Shown here piece by piece: positions 17,534-25,715 of a DNA stretch of 47,069 nt. This stretch comes from a virus. The notes under the pieces are model-generated. The model made no database searches. It was not told the DNA's origin and was given only the letters and a program-made list of their open reading frames with translations. The stretch is from positions 1 to 47,069 of IMG/VR virus record IMGVR_UViG_3300038551_000023; one strand, 5' to 3'. Both the position numbers and the translations under genes were made by a program. Each line of letters begins with the position of its first letter. The stretch's first letter is position 1.

Positions 17534-19123
17534 TTAACGATTTCCGTGTCGCGTAATAGTAAATGTAGCAGTATTCAATTCAAATGATCCAATAACCCCA
17601 AGAGTAAAGTTAACACCAGTTCTGGATTTAGCGTGAGTTGTAGGCGCAGGAGCACCATACTTTACAACTCCACCATCACCGTTATTCAGTAAAACTTGTA
17701 GCTCTTCAGGAGCTTCCAATTTCTTACCATCATAGCTTACCTGTAAAAACACGCTAGGCGGGTATGCTTGATGCAGACCTTCTAGCTCTACAAATTGAAA
17801 GGTAACTCTCTTTTGACGAATGAGTTGATACTTTCCAAGGAGAATAACTCCTTGGTTGGCGCGTTCCCGATAGTCCATAATTACAAGATCTATCTGTCCA
17901 GAAGATTTGAGGAAGGCAAGACTACGTTTTGGGGGAGTCTCTGTAATTACTCCCGGCAGATTAGGGTAGGGATACAGTAAACAGTCTACATGGTCAATAC
18001 GCAGTTTTCCCCAACGCTTCAAACCCAGATCATAGACGAGTGCATGAGTATAAACTTGTAGTGGGTTTGTAGGCCGCCCGTAAGAAATTACGAGAAAACG
18101 GCTACTAACGTAAGTAAGTTTTACCTTAAGATCTTCATTCAGTCGCTGGAATGTAAGAGTCTTGGTAGTTAAGTCAAATTCTTCAAGGACGCGCCCCGCC
18201 AAGAAATCCATTGCGCCGCTAGAAAGACTCTCGGCGTTGTTGGAACTAATTTTCTGGAGGCCACCTGTTGTCCATGCATAATGGAAGCCTAGAGTTGCTT
18301 CCAAACTAATCTGCTCTGGCCCCATTACTCCACCAGCATTGGAAATCTCTCTAAATACAAATGGCGCTCTAGCATTATTCGTATAGAGGGCTGCAATTGC
18401 ATTTTTAGTAGTATAAATTACAAAGCCCCCGGAGATTGGTACAATGGCGCGGGCAATGCCTTTCATGTCCTGCGGAATTGCATTTCCTGCACCAGTCTGA
18501 AGAGATGGTACGAAATCTGTAGGATCTACAAGACTTGACCAGTAGACCGTAATACCAGCGACTGCAATGAGATAATTGTTGCTAGCACCGATAACCGTAA
18601 CATCACTATTGTTTAGACCACTAAAAGGAACTGATGGAAAAGTATTTCCACTGGTATTGTATTCATGCGTGGTAAAATTTTCAAAGTGAACGAATGTTCT
18701 TCCGTTCACATACGCACGAGATACAATATCTTTAGTCCAGCCTACGAATGGATCTACAGATTGCCATGCAGGAGAATCTGCCCTGTAGATATAGTTCTTT
18801 CCTCGTGCAGGAACATAGAGGAAATTATTTTCGTCTACATCTCGCAGAATAATTGCTTGGTCGAATTCTGTAGATGGTGGTGAAAGTGCAGGAATTACTT
18901 GTGTAAATCCTACAGACGCCAAGCCTTCCGCAGTAGGAAGTACATTCTGACAGTAGAAGTGCTGTGCAAGTTCAGGATTGGATGCTTCTGCTGCTCCCGC
19001 AAAATAGCGAGGGAGGCGCGGCGGCTGATCTATAGATGGAATAATAATGCTTCGCTGAAAGAAATCAGCGATAAAAGGAAACTCAGCAGCGTTTAGGAGA
19101 GCAGTAAAAGTATCGTAGGCCAC
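17534..19123 (-). CDS. Propeller-like tail hub / nozzle protein
   Basis: This is 529 residues. Repeated strand pairs with similar spacing run through the first 400 residues (ILRDVDENNFLYVPARGKNY, YLIAVAGITVYWSSL, FVIYTTKNAIAALYT, LVISYGRP), with a WxSxxDPTDFVP segment. These are typical of the beta-propeller tail proteins of podoviruses (P22 gp10-like, T7 gp12-like nozzles). The position beside an adaptor-sized gene and the fibres agrees. Assignment to one named family is not possible by eye. Confidence 0.55.
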   Translation of the reverse strand: MAYDTFTALLNAAEFPFIADFFQRSIIIPSIDQPPRLPRYFAGAAEASNPELAQHFYCQNVLPTAEGLASVGFTQVIPALSPPSTEFDQAIILRDVDENNFLYVPARGKNYIYRADSPAWQSVDPFVGWTKDIVSRAYVNGRTFVHFENFTTHEYNTSGNTFPSVPFSGLNNSDVTVIGASNNYLIAVAGITVYWSSLVDPTDFVPSLQTGAGNAIPQDMKGIARAIVPISGGFVIYTTKNAIAALYTNNARAPFVFREISNAGGVMGPEQISLEATLGFHYAWTTGGLQKISSNNAESLSSGAMDFLAGRVLEEFDLTTKTLTFQRLNEDLKVKLTYVSSRFLVISYGRPTNPLQVYTHALVYDLGLKRWGKLRIDHVDCLLYPYPNLPGVITETPPKRSLAFLKSSGQIDLVIMDYRERANQGVILLGKYQLIRQKRVTFQFVELEGLHQAYPPSVFLQVSYDGKKLEAPEELQVLLNNGDGGVVKYGAPAPTTHAKSRTGVNFTLGVIGSFELNTATFTITRHGNR

Positions 19124-19150
19124 TAGACTAAGATAGGAATTTAATGGTTA

Positions 19151-21430
19151 CTACCAGTTTCTTCGAACATATAATTCATAACGCCAGAAAGACGGTGTAA
19201 GTCCAATAATACTGAAATTAGTTGCATGAGTTATTAGCACGCCAGAAGACGACGATCCGTGAATTACATTCAATGAGTTTCTAGTAACGCTTCCGATTGG
19301 TGAAGCGCACAGTTCTGATGTTCCACTTTGATAATATGAAGTTGGATTAATAGCTCGCTGGCCGGGCGTATATCCACCTTCTGCTGTTGCATTCACAAGC
19401 GCGTATATCGTAGAAATATCAATACATCCAATATTGTGAGTATGCGCCGTTGCTGTACTAGCACCCGGCAGCGCATCCGATTTTCGGTATTCTCCCCGTA
19501 GCGCATAGTTACGGACAGCACTTACACTCCCCGCACCAGTATCTGCTTCTCCCACAAACAATCGCGTAACTTGTGAAAGTGTTGGATTTACTGCTGGAGT
19601 AGTAGAGGGAGCAGTTACTTCATACATTTTCATTTCTGGAACTGAGAAAAAATGTACAGGAAAATCGGTAATACTGGGGGCACTTGCACTTGGCGTTTGT
19701 GTACTAGTAACAGTAGCACAACGAACAAACCGGAAAGCATCAATCCACCCGTTAAATGATTCTATCCCGCTAGGTGCGATACCAAGGCGGAATAGTGTTC
19801 CTGTACAAACTTTTGCAGTACTACTAACTGTAATTTCTTGGACTTCTGCGGCACCATTATTTGATACATATACTCTATAAGTGCCAGCAAGCGCGTCAAA
19901 TACAATACGAATTCTATACCACGTTCCTGTAGAAAAAGTATTAGTAGATAGAGTAGCGTTAGATACGTCCCAAGATGTTCCCGTACTTGAAATATATAAA
20001 CTAAATCTAGAAGCGGTAGTAGCACGAAGAAGTACACCAAAATCACTTGCATTACCAAAATGAAATACTGACATATTGGTAGCAAATGAATTAATACGTA
20101 CCCACCCACACATTTCCCACGAACTACTGCCTAGTGTCAGGATATTAGATGTGGTAATACCATCGCCGGTACCATCACATAGTAATGAAGATGTTCCAAA
20201 TTTAAACTGTGCAGTATCAATTTGTGCGTTGCCAATGGCAGACCATGAATTTCCAAAGTCGTCAATGAAAGTAGTACTAGTATCAGCGCCTTCAAAATTA
20301 AGAAGTGCACCTTCAGTTCTATCAAATGTGTAACCATACTGTGGCGGAATAAGACAACTTCCCCAAGTAACAGAACTAGGATTTACTCTAGTTGCGTGGA
20401 GATAGTTAATATTATTCGCTACCAAACTTCCTTGGTTAGTCTGATCGGCAGTGAGATAGGTAAAAGCATCTTGTTGTCCACCTGCGCCAAAACCTTGGGC
20501 AAATGTAAGAAGTGCAGGAGTTGTAGTAGCAGCAATATTGTAGTTAAGAGCTGCTCCTGCACTTACTAGATTACAGTAGCCAGCCGCAGTTAGTGCGGCG
20601 GCAAGAACTGTTTGACGTACTGGCGGAGAGGCGACTGCTCCCCAAACAAGTCCTTTAGCCTGCGTACTATCAGCTTTAAGTACTTCACCGTCATTTCCTC
20701 TTGCGAGTACAGCAGCTTGAATAATAGAACCTACTTGTTCTCCAACAAGCAAGTCGCCTTTTGCTGTAAAAGCTGTAGCAGAAAGCCCTCTCTGGAACCC
20801 AACCATTCGCCAGTAAGGGCTAGAATCATTGATTTTTCTCCACCGTGCCACATCTCCATCTGACAAAGAAATGTTACTATTGCCTAGCAAGATCAAACTC
20901 GTAGCATTGTGCGTAAGAGTAATAGTTCCGCCAGTGATAGAGAAGATAGTTTCAATCTCTGTACCAGCAGGGAGTGAATCACCACCAAGAGATGTAACTA
21001 CTGTATCTCCAGAAGTATTAGTAACTGCGAGGACGTTACCTGTAGCGTTTCCAAGATCAGTAGTTGCCGCAGCAGTAATGTCTGCTCCAAAGTCCTCTTG
21101 GAGAAGTTTACTGAGTAGTTGGACATTGATACTCCATTGCGCCAGAGATCCAGAAACACCGAGGACTTTAGCACCACTGATGGCGAGAGCTAGGCCACTG
21201 CTCCAATAGAATCCACTGGTAAGTTGTCCAGTAAATGTATAGGATGGGGCGCCTACTGCACCTACAGGAACAGCAAATTGATCGGTAGCATTGTCAAACG
21301 TGGCAGCTTTGTACTGGAGAGCAGTTGCAGCAGCATTCATGCCAAGAAGCTGGTTAGCAGTACCTAACAGAGCTTCCATTGGAAGTTGATAGGTAACGCC
21401 TCCAACTACTGCCCAAATATTAGCGGCCAT
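19151..21430 (-). CDS. Tail fibre with LamG/concanavalin-like lectin domain
   Basis: This is 759 residues from ATG 21430, which overlaps the previous stop over 11 bases; an upstream TTG at 21439 is less likely. The N-terminal 300 residues alternate strands and Thr/Asn/Gly turns, including the fibre-like AKGDLLVGEQVGSIIQAAVL. A LamG/ConA-like jelly roll spans about 385-560: SSLLCDGTGDGITTSN, WEMCGWVRINSF, TGTWYRIRIVFDALAGTYRV then YVSN, and FNGWIDAFRFVR. The C terminus is a small all-beta tip. Such domains bind glycans, so this is a second adsorption protein, located between the adaptor and nozzle genes. Confidence 0.7.
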   Translation of the reverse strand: MAANIWAVVGGVTYQLPMEALLGTANQLLGMNAAATALQYKAATFDNATDQFAVPVGAVGAPSYTFTGQLTSGFYWSSGLALAISGAKVLGVSGSLAQWSINVQLLSKLLQEDFGADITAAATTDLGNATGNVLAVTNTSGDTVVTSLGGDSLPAGTEIETIFSITGGTITLTHNATSLILLGNSNISLSDGDVARWRKINDSSPYWRMVGFQRGLSATAFTAKGDLLVGEQVGSIIQAAVLARGNDGEVLKADSTQAKGLVWGAVASPPVRQTVLAAALTAAGYCNLVSAGAALNYNIAATTTPALLTFAQGFGAGGQQDAFTYLTADQTNQGSLVANNINYLHATRVNPSSVTWGSCLIPPQYGYTFDRTEGALLNFEGADTSTTFIDDFGNSWSAIGNAQIDTAQFKFGTSSLLCDGTGDGITTSNILTLGSSSWEMCGWVRINSFATNMSVFHFGNASDFGVLLRATTASRFSLYISSTGTSWDVSNATLSTNTFSTGTWYRIRIVFDALAGTYRVYVSNNGAAEVQEITVSSTAKVCTGTLFRLGIAPSGIESFNGWIDAFRFVRCATVTSTQTPSASAPSITDFPVHFFSVPEMKMYEVTAPSTTPAVNPTLSQVTRLFVGEADTGAGSVSAVRNYALRGEYRKSDALPGASTATAHTHNIGCIDISTIYALVNATAEGGYTPGQRAINPTSYYQSGTSELCASPIGSVTRNSLNVIHGSSSSGVLITHATNFSIIGLTPSFWRYELYVRRNW

Positions 21431-22067
21431 GATCTTCAATCTCCGTCATTTTCAGCAATTGATACTCACCACCAGTAGGAGCCTGTGCAGTTCCCGGCGG
21501 TGGGCCAAATAACATTACAGCTAGTTTATTTGCTGCTTCAATATATCCGATCATTTCGAATATACGTTTAGCCGCATCCAATACAATTACTGCTGGCTGC
21601 TGTCTTGCAATCCAACTTTCGTAGCTGCCTTCAGGAGTAAGTACGGGGTTTGCATAGTAGCCAACAATGAAAGAATCAATGGCTGCGGCTAGACGAATAT
21701 TCAAATTCGTGCCAGCAGTATAGTAGACACCAGTTTTCTCAATTAGATACTCATCGAAAATTCCTGCAGGCGCAATAGGTTCAAGGAGGAAATTTACTGG
21801 ACTTTGCGTTACAGAATCGTAAGGACGAATATACGCAAAGTTGCGCCAATTCGGAAATAACGTAGGAATATCTAATTGATAAATTGATTGCGCAGGAGAC
21901 GCAGAAGGAGTAATAACTTCTACAATATCTTTCTTGTAGTAATCACTACGGTGTGCTGCAAGAGTTGCTTGGCGAACAGCCAATGCCGTCTCTGCTACTA
22001 GATCAGGACGGTTAGTAATGGAGTAAACTCCATCTGCCCCAGAAACCAAATCAGAGAAGAGCGACAT
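21420..22067 (-). CDS. Head-tail adaptor / tail tubular protein-like
   Basis: This is 215 residues. Size and position after the capsid gene, the helix-rich N terminus (LVAETALAVRQATLAAHRSD followed by YY), the FPNWRNFAYIRPYD strand and the C-terminal helices (AAKRIFEMIGYIEAANKL) resemble T7 gp11-type adaptor (tail tubular A) proteins that cap the portal. The family is inferred rather than proved. Its end overlaps the lectin fibre start. Confidence 0.5.
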   Translation of the reverse strand: MSLFSDLVSGADGVYSITNRPDLVAETALAVRQATLAAHRSDYYKKDIVEVITPSASPAQSIYQLDIPTLFPNWRNFAYIRPYDSVTQSPVNFLLEPIAPAGIFDEYLIEKTGVYYTAGTNLNIRLAAAIDSFIVGYYANPVLTPEGSYESWIARQQPAVIVLDAAKRIFEMIGYIEAANKLAVMLFGPPPGTAQAPTGGEYQLLKMTEIEDHGR

Positions 22068-22084
22068 TGGCTGTATTTAGTTAG

Positions 22085-22531
22085 TTATTTTTTATCAATA
22101 GCTGCTTGTGCTGCTTCAAAAGATTTCTGTAAGCCTGCTTGCGCAAGCGTAGGAGGGCCAGATTTCTGCACCGGAATAGGAACAGTTACAGGATTTCCTT
22201 TGATGTTTTTATCATCATCAAAACTCCCGGTAGCAGCTTGCATGATTTCTCCCACAACTAACTTCTCTTCAGGCGCAAGTACTTCTTGCGTAGTAAAGAT
22301 ATGGGACGAAGGAATGTTAGCTACTGCATCCAGTTCTCGCTCTACCAAACTCCTATAGGCAGGATCAATAGACGAGAGTCGAATAGTTCCACCAACGAAT
22401 GAAAGTTCTTTAATTTTTCCGGGTTCTGGAGATACATAGAATTTTGCACCCGGAGTTCTATGGTGGTACACCTTTTCACGTTTTGCCATGTTACTAAGAG
22501 CTTCTGCTGCCTTCATTTGAACGTCAGACAT
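22085..22531 (-). CDS. Small head-completion-region protein, unknown
   Basis: This is 148 residues, not recognised. It contains a central segment AKFYVSPEPGKIKELSFVGG TI that looks like a beta-strand region, and Glu/Lys/Ala-rich tails. It lies between the capsid terminator hairpin (22554-22582) and the adaptor gene. A head-joining or decoration role is possible. Confidence 0.5.
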   Translation of the reverse strand: MSDVQMKAAEALSNMAKREKVYHHRTPGAKFYVSPEPGKIKELSFVGGTIRLSSIDPAYRSLVERELDAVANIPSSHIFTTQEVLAPEEKLVVGEIMQAATGSFDDDKNIKGNPVTVPIPVQKSGPPTLAQAGLQKSFEAAQAAIDKK

Positions 22532-22553
22532 TTTGACCTCGTAGTTGAATGAA

Positions 22554-22582
22554 GGGAGGCGGACTGCTGCTATCCGCCTCCC
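22554..22582 (-). terminator. Strong hairpin downstream of capsid gene (attenuator/terminator)
   Basis: There is a perfect 10-bp GC-rich stem: GGGAGGCGGA (22554-22563) and TCCGCCTCCC (22573-22582), with a 9-nt loop. It lies 9 bases beyond the capsid stop. On the transcribed (minus) strand it is followed by TTCATTC, a weak U-tract, so it is probably a leaky terminator or an mRNA 3'-end stabiliser. It would let capsid transcripts exceed downstream ones, like the hairpin behind T7 gene 10. Confidence 0.6.
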
Positions 22583-22590
22583 CTCTGGGA

Positions 22591-23805
22591 TTAACCAACA
22601 GCCGCAGCAGTGAAGTTATACAGAATCACATTCGCTGCCGGGTTCTTAACAAGGCAAGTAAGCTCAGTAGTAAGAGTGCCACCACTGGCATCAATGCCAT
22701 TGTCAACAACTTGGCCGCTCATGTTAAATTCCATATTTTCGGTCTTTCTACCTTGTAGATACGCACAGTTGAAGGTAGTAAGATCGACACCAATCGCCAT
22801 CTTAGCCCACGTAGACGTGGCACCAAAAGCATTGAACAGGGGATGCTCAATGATGTTAAACGTACCACGGGGAGTCTTAATGGAGTCAAATTGCAGACCC
22901 CAAGAAGTTTCAGACGACTGGATGAAGTAGGTAGAATTCAGTCGGCAGATATTGTGAATTACACGCCGAGCAAATCCACCTACGAACAGCACCCGCATAT
23001 TTGGAACTTTTGGATCAGTCGTTTGATTAAATGCAGGATCAAGAGCAGCTTCCAATTGCGTCCAGTTGGTAGTAGCAGCCAACGTAGTAATGTTACCGGG
23101 CGCATTCTGCGTAATGATGGAAATGAGACCATCCATCGTATGGAAAGGTTGCCCATTCCTCGAACCAAGGAACTTCTGGCCGAAGAAAAACGCCTTCTCA
23201 ATATCCGCAGCATGGAAAGCAGCACAGTCTTGGCGGGATTCTGCCACATTACCACTTCCCGCAATATTCATCGTGGCGCTAGTAGTTTTCGACAGCGCCC
23301 ACGTATTACGGAAAATCTGCGTGAAGTTGGTAATACGATTCGGCACAATCACCATAGATTGCGGACGGAGGGATGCTTCTTCAAAAGCATTTCCCACCAT
23401 CCACAAATTGACGCTTGCGCCAATCGCTTGTGCTGCAACAGTGCCAACTGCTCGTTGCACCTGCAATTGCGTCGGAGAAACTACGGAGATTACAAGTACG
23501 TTCTCACCAGTAGTATCTACACGCAGCATCATCCCCGGAAGGATGTTAGTAGTAGAAATACCAGTGAATGTAGTATCGACGTTGGTTTGCCCGCCAGCAG
23601 TTACTTGGAACGACGGGAAAATCATCGTCTTGCTGAAGTAACCATGCTCAAACTGGTACGCGGTTTCTTCCTTCAGCATTGCAGTAAGGCCAAATAGCGG
23701 CGCCGTACCATTAGGCATTAGCCGCGTAATCATCGCTGCGAATGATTTCTTCGCAAGATCCTGTGTGATTTGGCCCGTATTAAAGATTCCAGTTACTCCA
23801 GCCAT
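22591..23805 (-). CDS. Major capsid protein
   Basis: This is 404 residues from ATG 23805, nine bases after AAGGA; an alternative ATG at 23811 is only three bases from it. It has the HK97-type layout: helical N-arm (GQITQDLAKKSFAAMITRLM), a long beta/E-loop region (YFSKTMIFPSFQVTAGGQTN), a spine helix with AAFHAADIEKAFFFGQKFLG, then P-domain and C-terminal strands (MRVLFVGGFARRVIHNICRL, TTFNCAYLQGRKTENMEFN). Codon use is the most GC-rich of the virion arm, as expected of a highly expressed gene, and a strong hairpin follows. Confidence 0.85.
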   Translation of the reverse strand: MAGVTGIFNTGQITQDLAKKSFAAMITRLMPNGTAPLFGLTAMLKEETAYQFEHGYFSKTMIFPSFQVTAGGQTNVDTTFTGISTTNILPGMMLRVDTTGENVLVISVVSPTQLQVQRAVGTVAAQAIGASVNLWMVGNAFEEASLRPQSMVIVPNRITNFTQIFRNTWALSKTTSATMNIAGSGNVAESRQDCAAFHAADIEKAFFFGQKFLGSRNGQPFHTMDGLISIITQNAPGNITTLAATTNWTQLEAALDPAFNQTTDPKVPNMRVLFVGGFARRVIHNICRLNSTYFIQSSETSWGLQFDSIKTPRGTFNIIEHPLFNAFGATSTWAKMAIGVDLTTFNCAYLQGRKTENMEFNMSGQVVDNGIDASGGTLTTELTCLVKNPAANVILYNFTAAAVG

Positions 23806-23846
23806 GTGCATTAATCCTTATAGTGGTTAAAAGGCAGCGCAGTTAC

Positions 23847-24482
23847 TTAGTTCGTCATCACCCCGATAGAATCCAGTTGGATCCTCGGGAAGAAGGTTAC
23901 TGCAATGTTGTCAGCCGTAGCCGTAGATGCAACAGAAAGTTCAATTTCTTGGCGGTCTTCAGAAACTCCAAGAACTACTGCCGCAGCACCAATGCCAGTA
24001 CCAGTTGCGCCCATGCCCGGCATTACTGCCTGACAAGTAGCTTTCGGCACATTGGTAAGAGTAGCATCAGTATTAGTAGTGCTGACAACTCCAACATGAG
24101 TACGACGGTTGGAGAGAATCGTATGCAGATACCACCGAGTAAGGCTGGCAGCTACCGTAAGAGTACCGATACCAGCAACAATACCAGTTCCCGCCGCAAA
24201 GGTCATAGCTTGCGCTACACCATTACGGTAGGCTAGCATGAACGAATCTCCAACTTGCGGGTTTTCCATCGCAGCAAGAATTTGATCCGCAGAAGGCCAA
24301 GTATCAGTAAAACCGGCGCCCGGCCCTGTACGGTTCAAAACTCCCGACATTACTTGTGCAGCCGTCAGAGTAGCAGAACCAGCCGTAGAGTTAGCTTGTA
24401 CTGCAAGCTGGTCTAGGGCTTTTGCGCCACCTTGTTGCTGCTGCGTAAACCCACCAATTTGCACAATATTACGCGCGAGCAT
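23847..24482 (-). CDS. Head decoration-like protein
   Basis: This is 211 residues. The middle (ADQILAAMENPQVGDSFMLA then YRNGVAQAMTFAAGTGI) is a recurrent beta-barrel-type pattern of phage proteins next to capsid genes. The last third is small, Ala/Val/Thr-rich, beta. AAGGA lies 9 bases upstream of ATG 24482. Position (scaffold, this gene, capsid) and high-expression codon use suggest a decoration or capsid fibre protein. No catalytic motifs are seen. Confidence 0.55.
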   Translation of the reverse strand: MLARNIVQIGGFTQQQQGGAKALDQLAVQANSTAGSATLTAAQVMSGVLNRTGPGAGFTDTWPSADQILAAMENPQVGDSFMLAYRNGVAQAMTFAAGTGIVAGIGTLTVAASLTRWYLHTILSNRRTHVGVVSTTNTDATLTNVPKATCQAVMPGMGATGTGIGAAAVVLGVSEDRQEIELSVASTATADNIAVTFFPRIQLDSIGVMTN

Positions 24483-24570
24483 CTGTAAAAGTCCTTATGA
24501 AAGTTAATGAGATAGAATCAACGGCAAGCAGACTTGTACAGATTTTACTGCTGCCTTTCTTCCACTACTT

Positions 24571-25383
24571 TTAAATACTGCCGCTACCTTCTTCAAGAAA
24601 CTTAGTCCAGTCTGGAGCACTATTTCCCCCGCCTCCAGCAGCCTTTGTATCTTGCGTAGCCTTTGTAACTTCGCTCATTGCAGCGCCCATTGCCAAGAAA
24701 TAATCTTCTGCTTTTCTACTTACATCAGAAGGAGAAAGTTCTGGGTTCAAATCTGCAATATGTTTTCTCATTGCAGCTAGAACTGGTTGCGCTGCGGGGT
24801 GCTGGAGAGCTTTGTTTTCAGGTTTTGAGAAATTAATTTGGAAGTCTCTAAACCTATTTCCAAGAACAGATTCGAATCGGTCGTTGTTCTTGCGAAAAGC
24901 AGCTTCATTAATTCCCACCATCATCTGTACGACAGTGGCAAATGTTCCTTGAAGTGCTTGGTTTAGAGCTTGATTGAAAGCAGAGGCATCCCCCTGCAAA
25001 GCTTTTGATACTAGCTCTTGATTAAGAGTTCTAGTAAAATCCATTTTTGAAACAGCTTGCGAAAACTTTGACGGATCTAGCTCCATGAGCTTCTCCGCTA
25101 GCGGATTTTTTGCAGGCTGTTTAGTATCATCTACTTTAAAGAGTTCCTGAAAACTATCAAGCGGGGAACTCGTTGTCGTCTTAGGAGTTCCATCCGGATT
25201 CTTATTGTTAGCATTAGGATCAGGAACTTCCGTAGTAGTAGGAACAACAGGTTTCGTACCTGTGGGGTCTGGCTTTGCTGGCGGATTAGCATCTGTCGCA
25301 GCTTTCGCAGCGGCGTTAGGAACGCCACTTTGGGCGCCAGAAAACATTGAAGCAATATTGAATCCTGCGTTTTCACCGGCCAT
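24571..25383 (-). CDS. Scaffolding protein (inferred)
   Basis: This is 270 residues. The first 90 residues are Pro/Asn/Thr/Lys-rich and disordered. The rest is helical with many Gln, Glu, Lys and Ala (residues 90-235), and the C terminus is short and mixed. Size, composition and location between the portal and capsid genes match phage scaffolding proteins, which guide procapsid assembly and then exit or are cleaved. No separate prohead protease is visible, so removal is probably by exit. Confidence 0.65.
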   Translation of the reverse strand: MAGENAGFNIASMFSGAQSGVPNAAAKAATDANPPAKPDPTGTKPVVPTTTEVPDPNANNKNPDGTPKTTTSSPLDSFQELFKVDDTKQPAKNPLAEKLMELDPSKFSQAVSKMDFTRTLNQELVSKALQGDASAFNQALNQALQGTFATVVQMMVGINEAAFRKNNDRFESVLGNRFRDFQINFSKPENKALQHPAAQPVLAAMRKHIADLNPELSPSDVSRKAEDYFLAMGAAMSEVTKATQDTKAAGGGGNSAPDWTKFLEEGSGSI

Positions 25384-25403
25384 GATAATTACCTATCCTC
25401 TAT

Positions 25404-25715
25404 TTAAGTGGTTGACTTACTTGGGGTTGAAATCTCTGCAACTTCTTTTTGCTCTCTGGCTTCTGGTACTGGGGTATTATCTGCCAGCCATAGCAGATAT
25501 TCATATGCGCGAATACTGCCTTGTAACTCTGCTTCGCGCTGTATAAATGCATAAGGATCTTTTGGATCTACTAGCAATTGATTCTTCTCTACAGCATCTT
25601 TTGCTAGAAGAGTTTGTAGGAGCATTTTATTAAGATCCGTAAAACGAGTTGCTGCGTAGAATTCTAGTTTATCGAATTCGTACTCAGTAAAACGATTAAC
25701 AAGAGGTGCGGGCAT
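25404..25715 (-). CDS. Small protein after portal, unknown
   Basis: This is 103 residues, entirely helical by composition (FTEYEFDKLEFYAATRFTDL, FIQREAELQGSIRAYEYLLW). Its ATG overlaps the portal stop by one base (TAATG). It could be an assembly chaperone or head-joining factor; no family is recognised. Confidence 0.55.
   Translation of the reverse strand: MPAPLVNRFTEYEFDKLEFYAATRFTDLNKMLLQTLLAKDAVEKNQLLVDPKDPYAFIQREAELQGSIRAYEYLLWLADNTPVPEAREQKEVAEISTPSKSTT

Noticed and set aside
22843-23697. 284-residue plus-strand frame opposite the capsid gene
   Set aside because: It is antisense to an unmistakable capsid protein; long only because of capsid codon bias.
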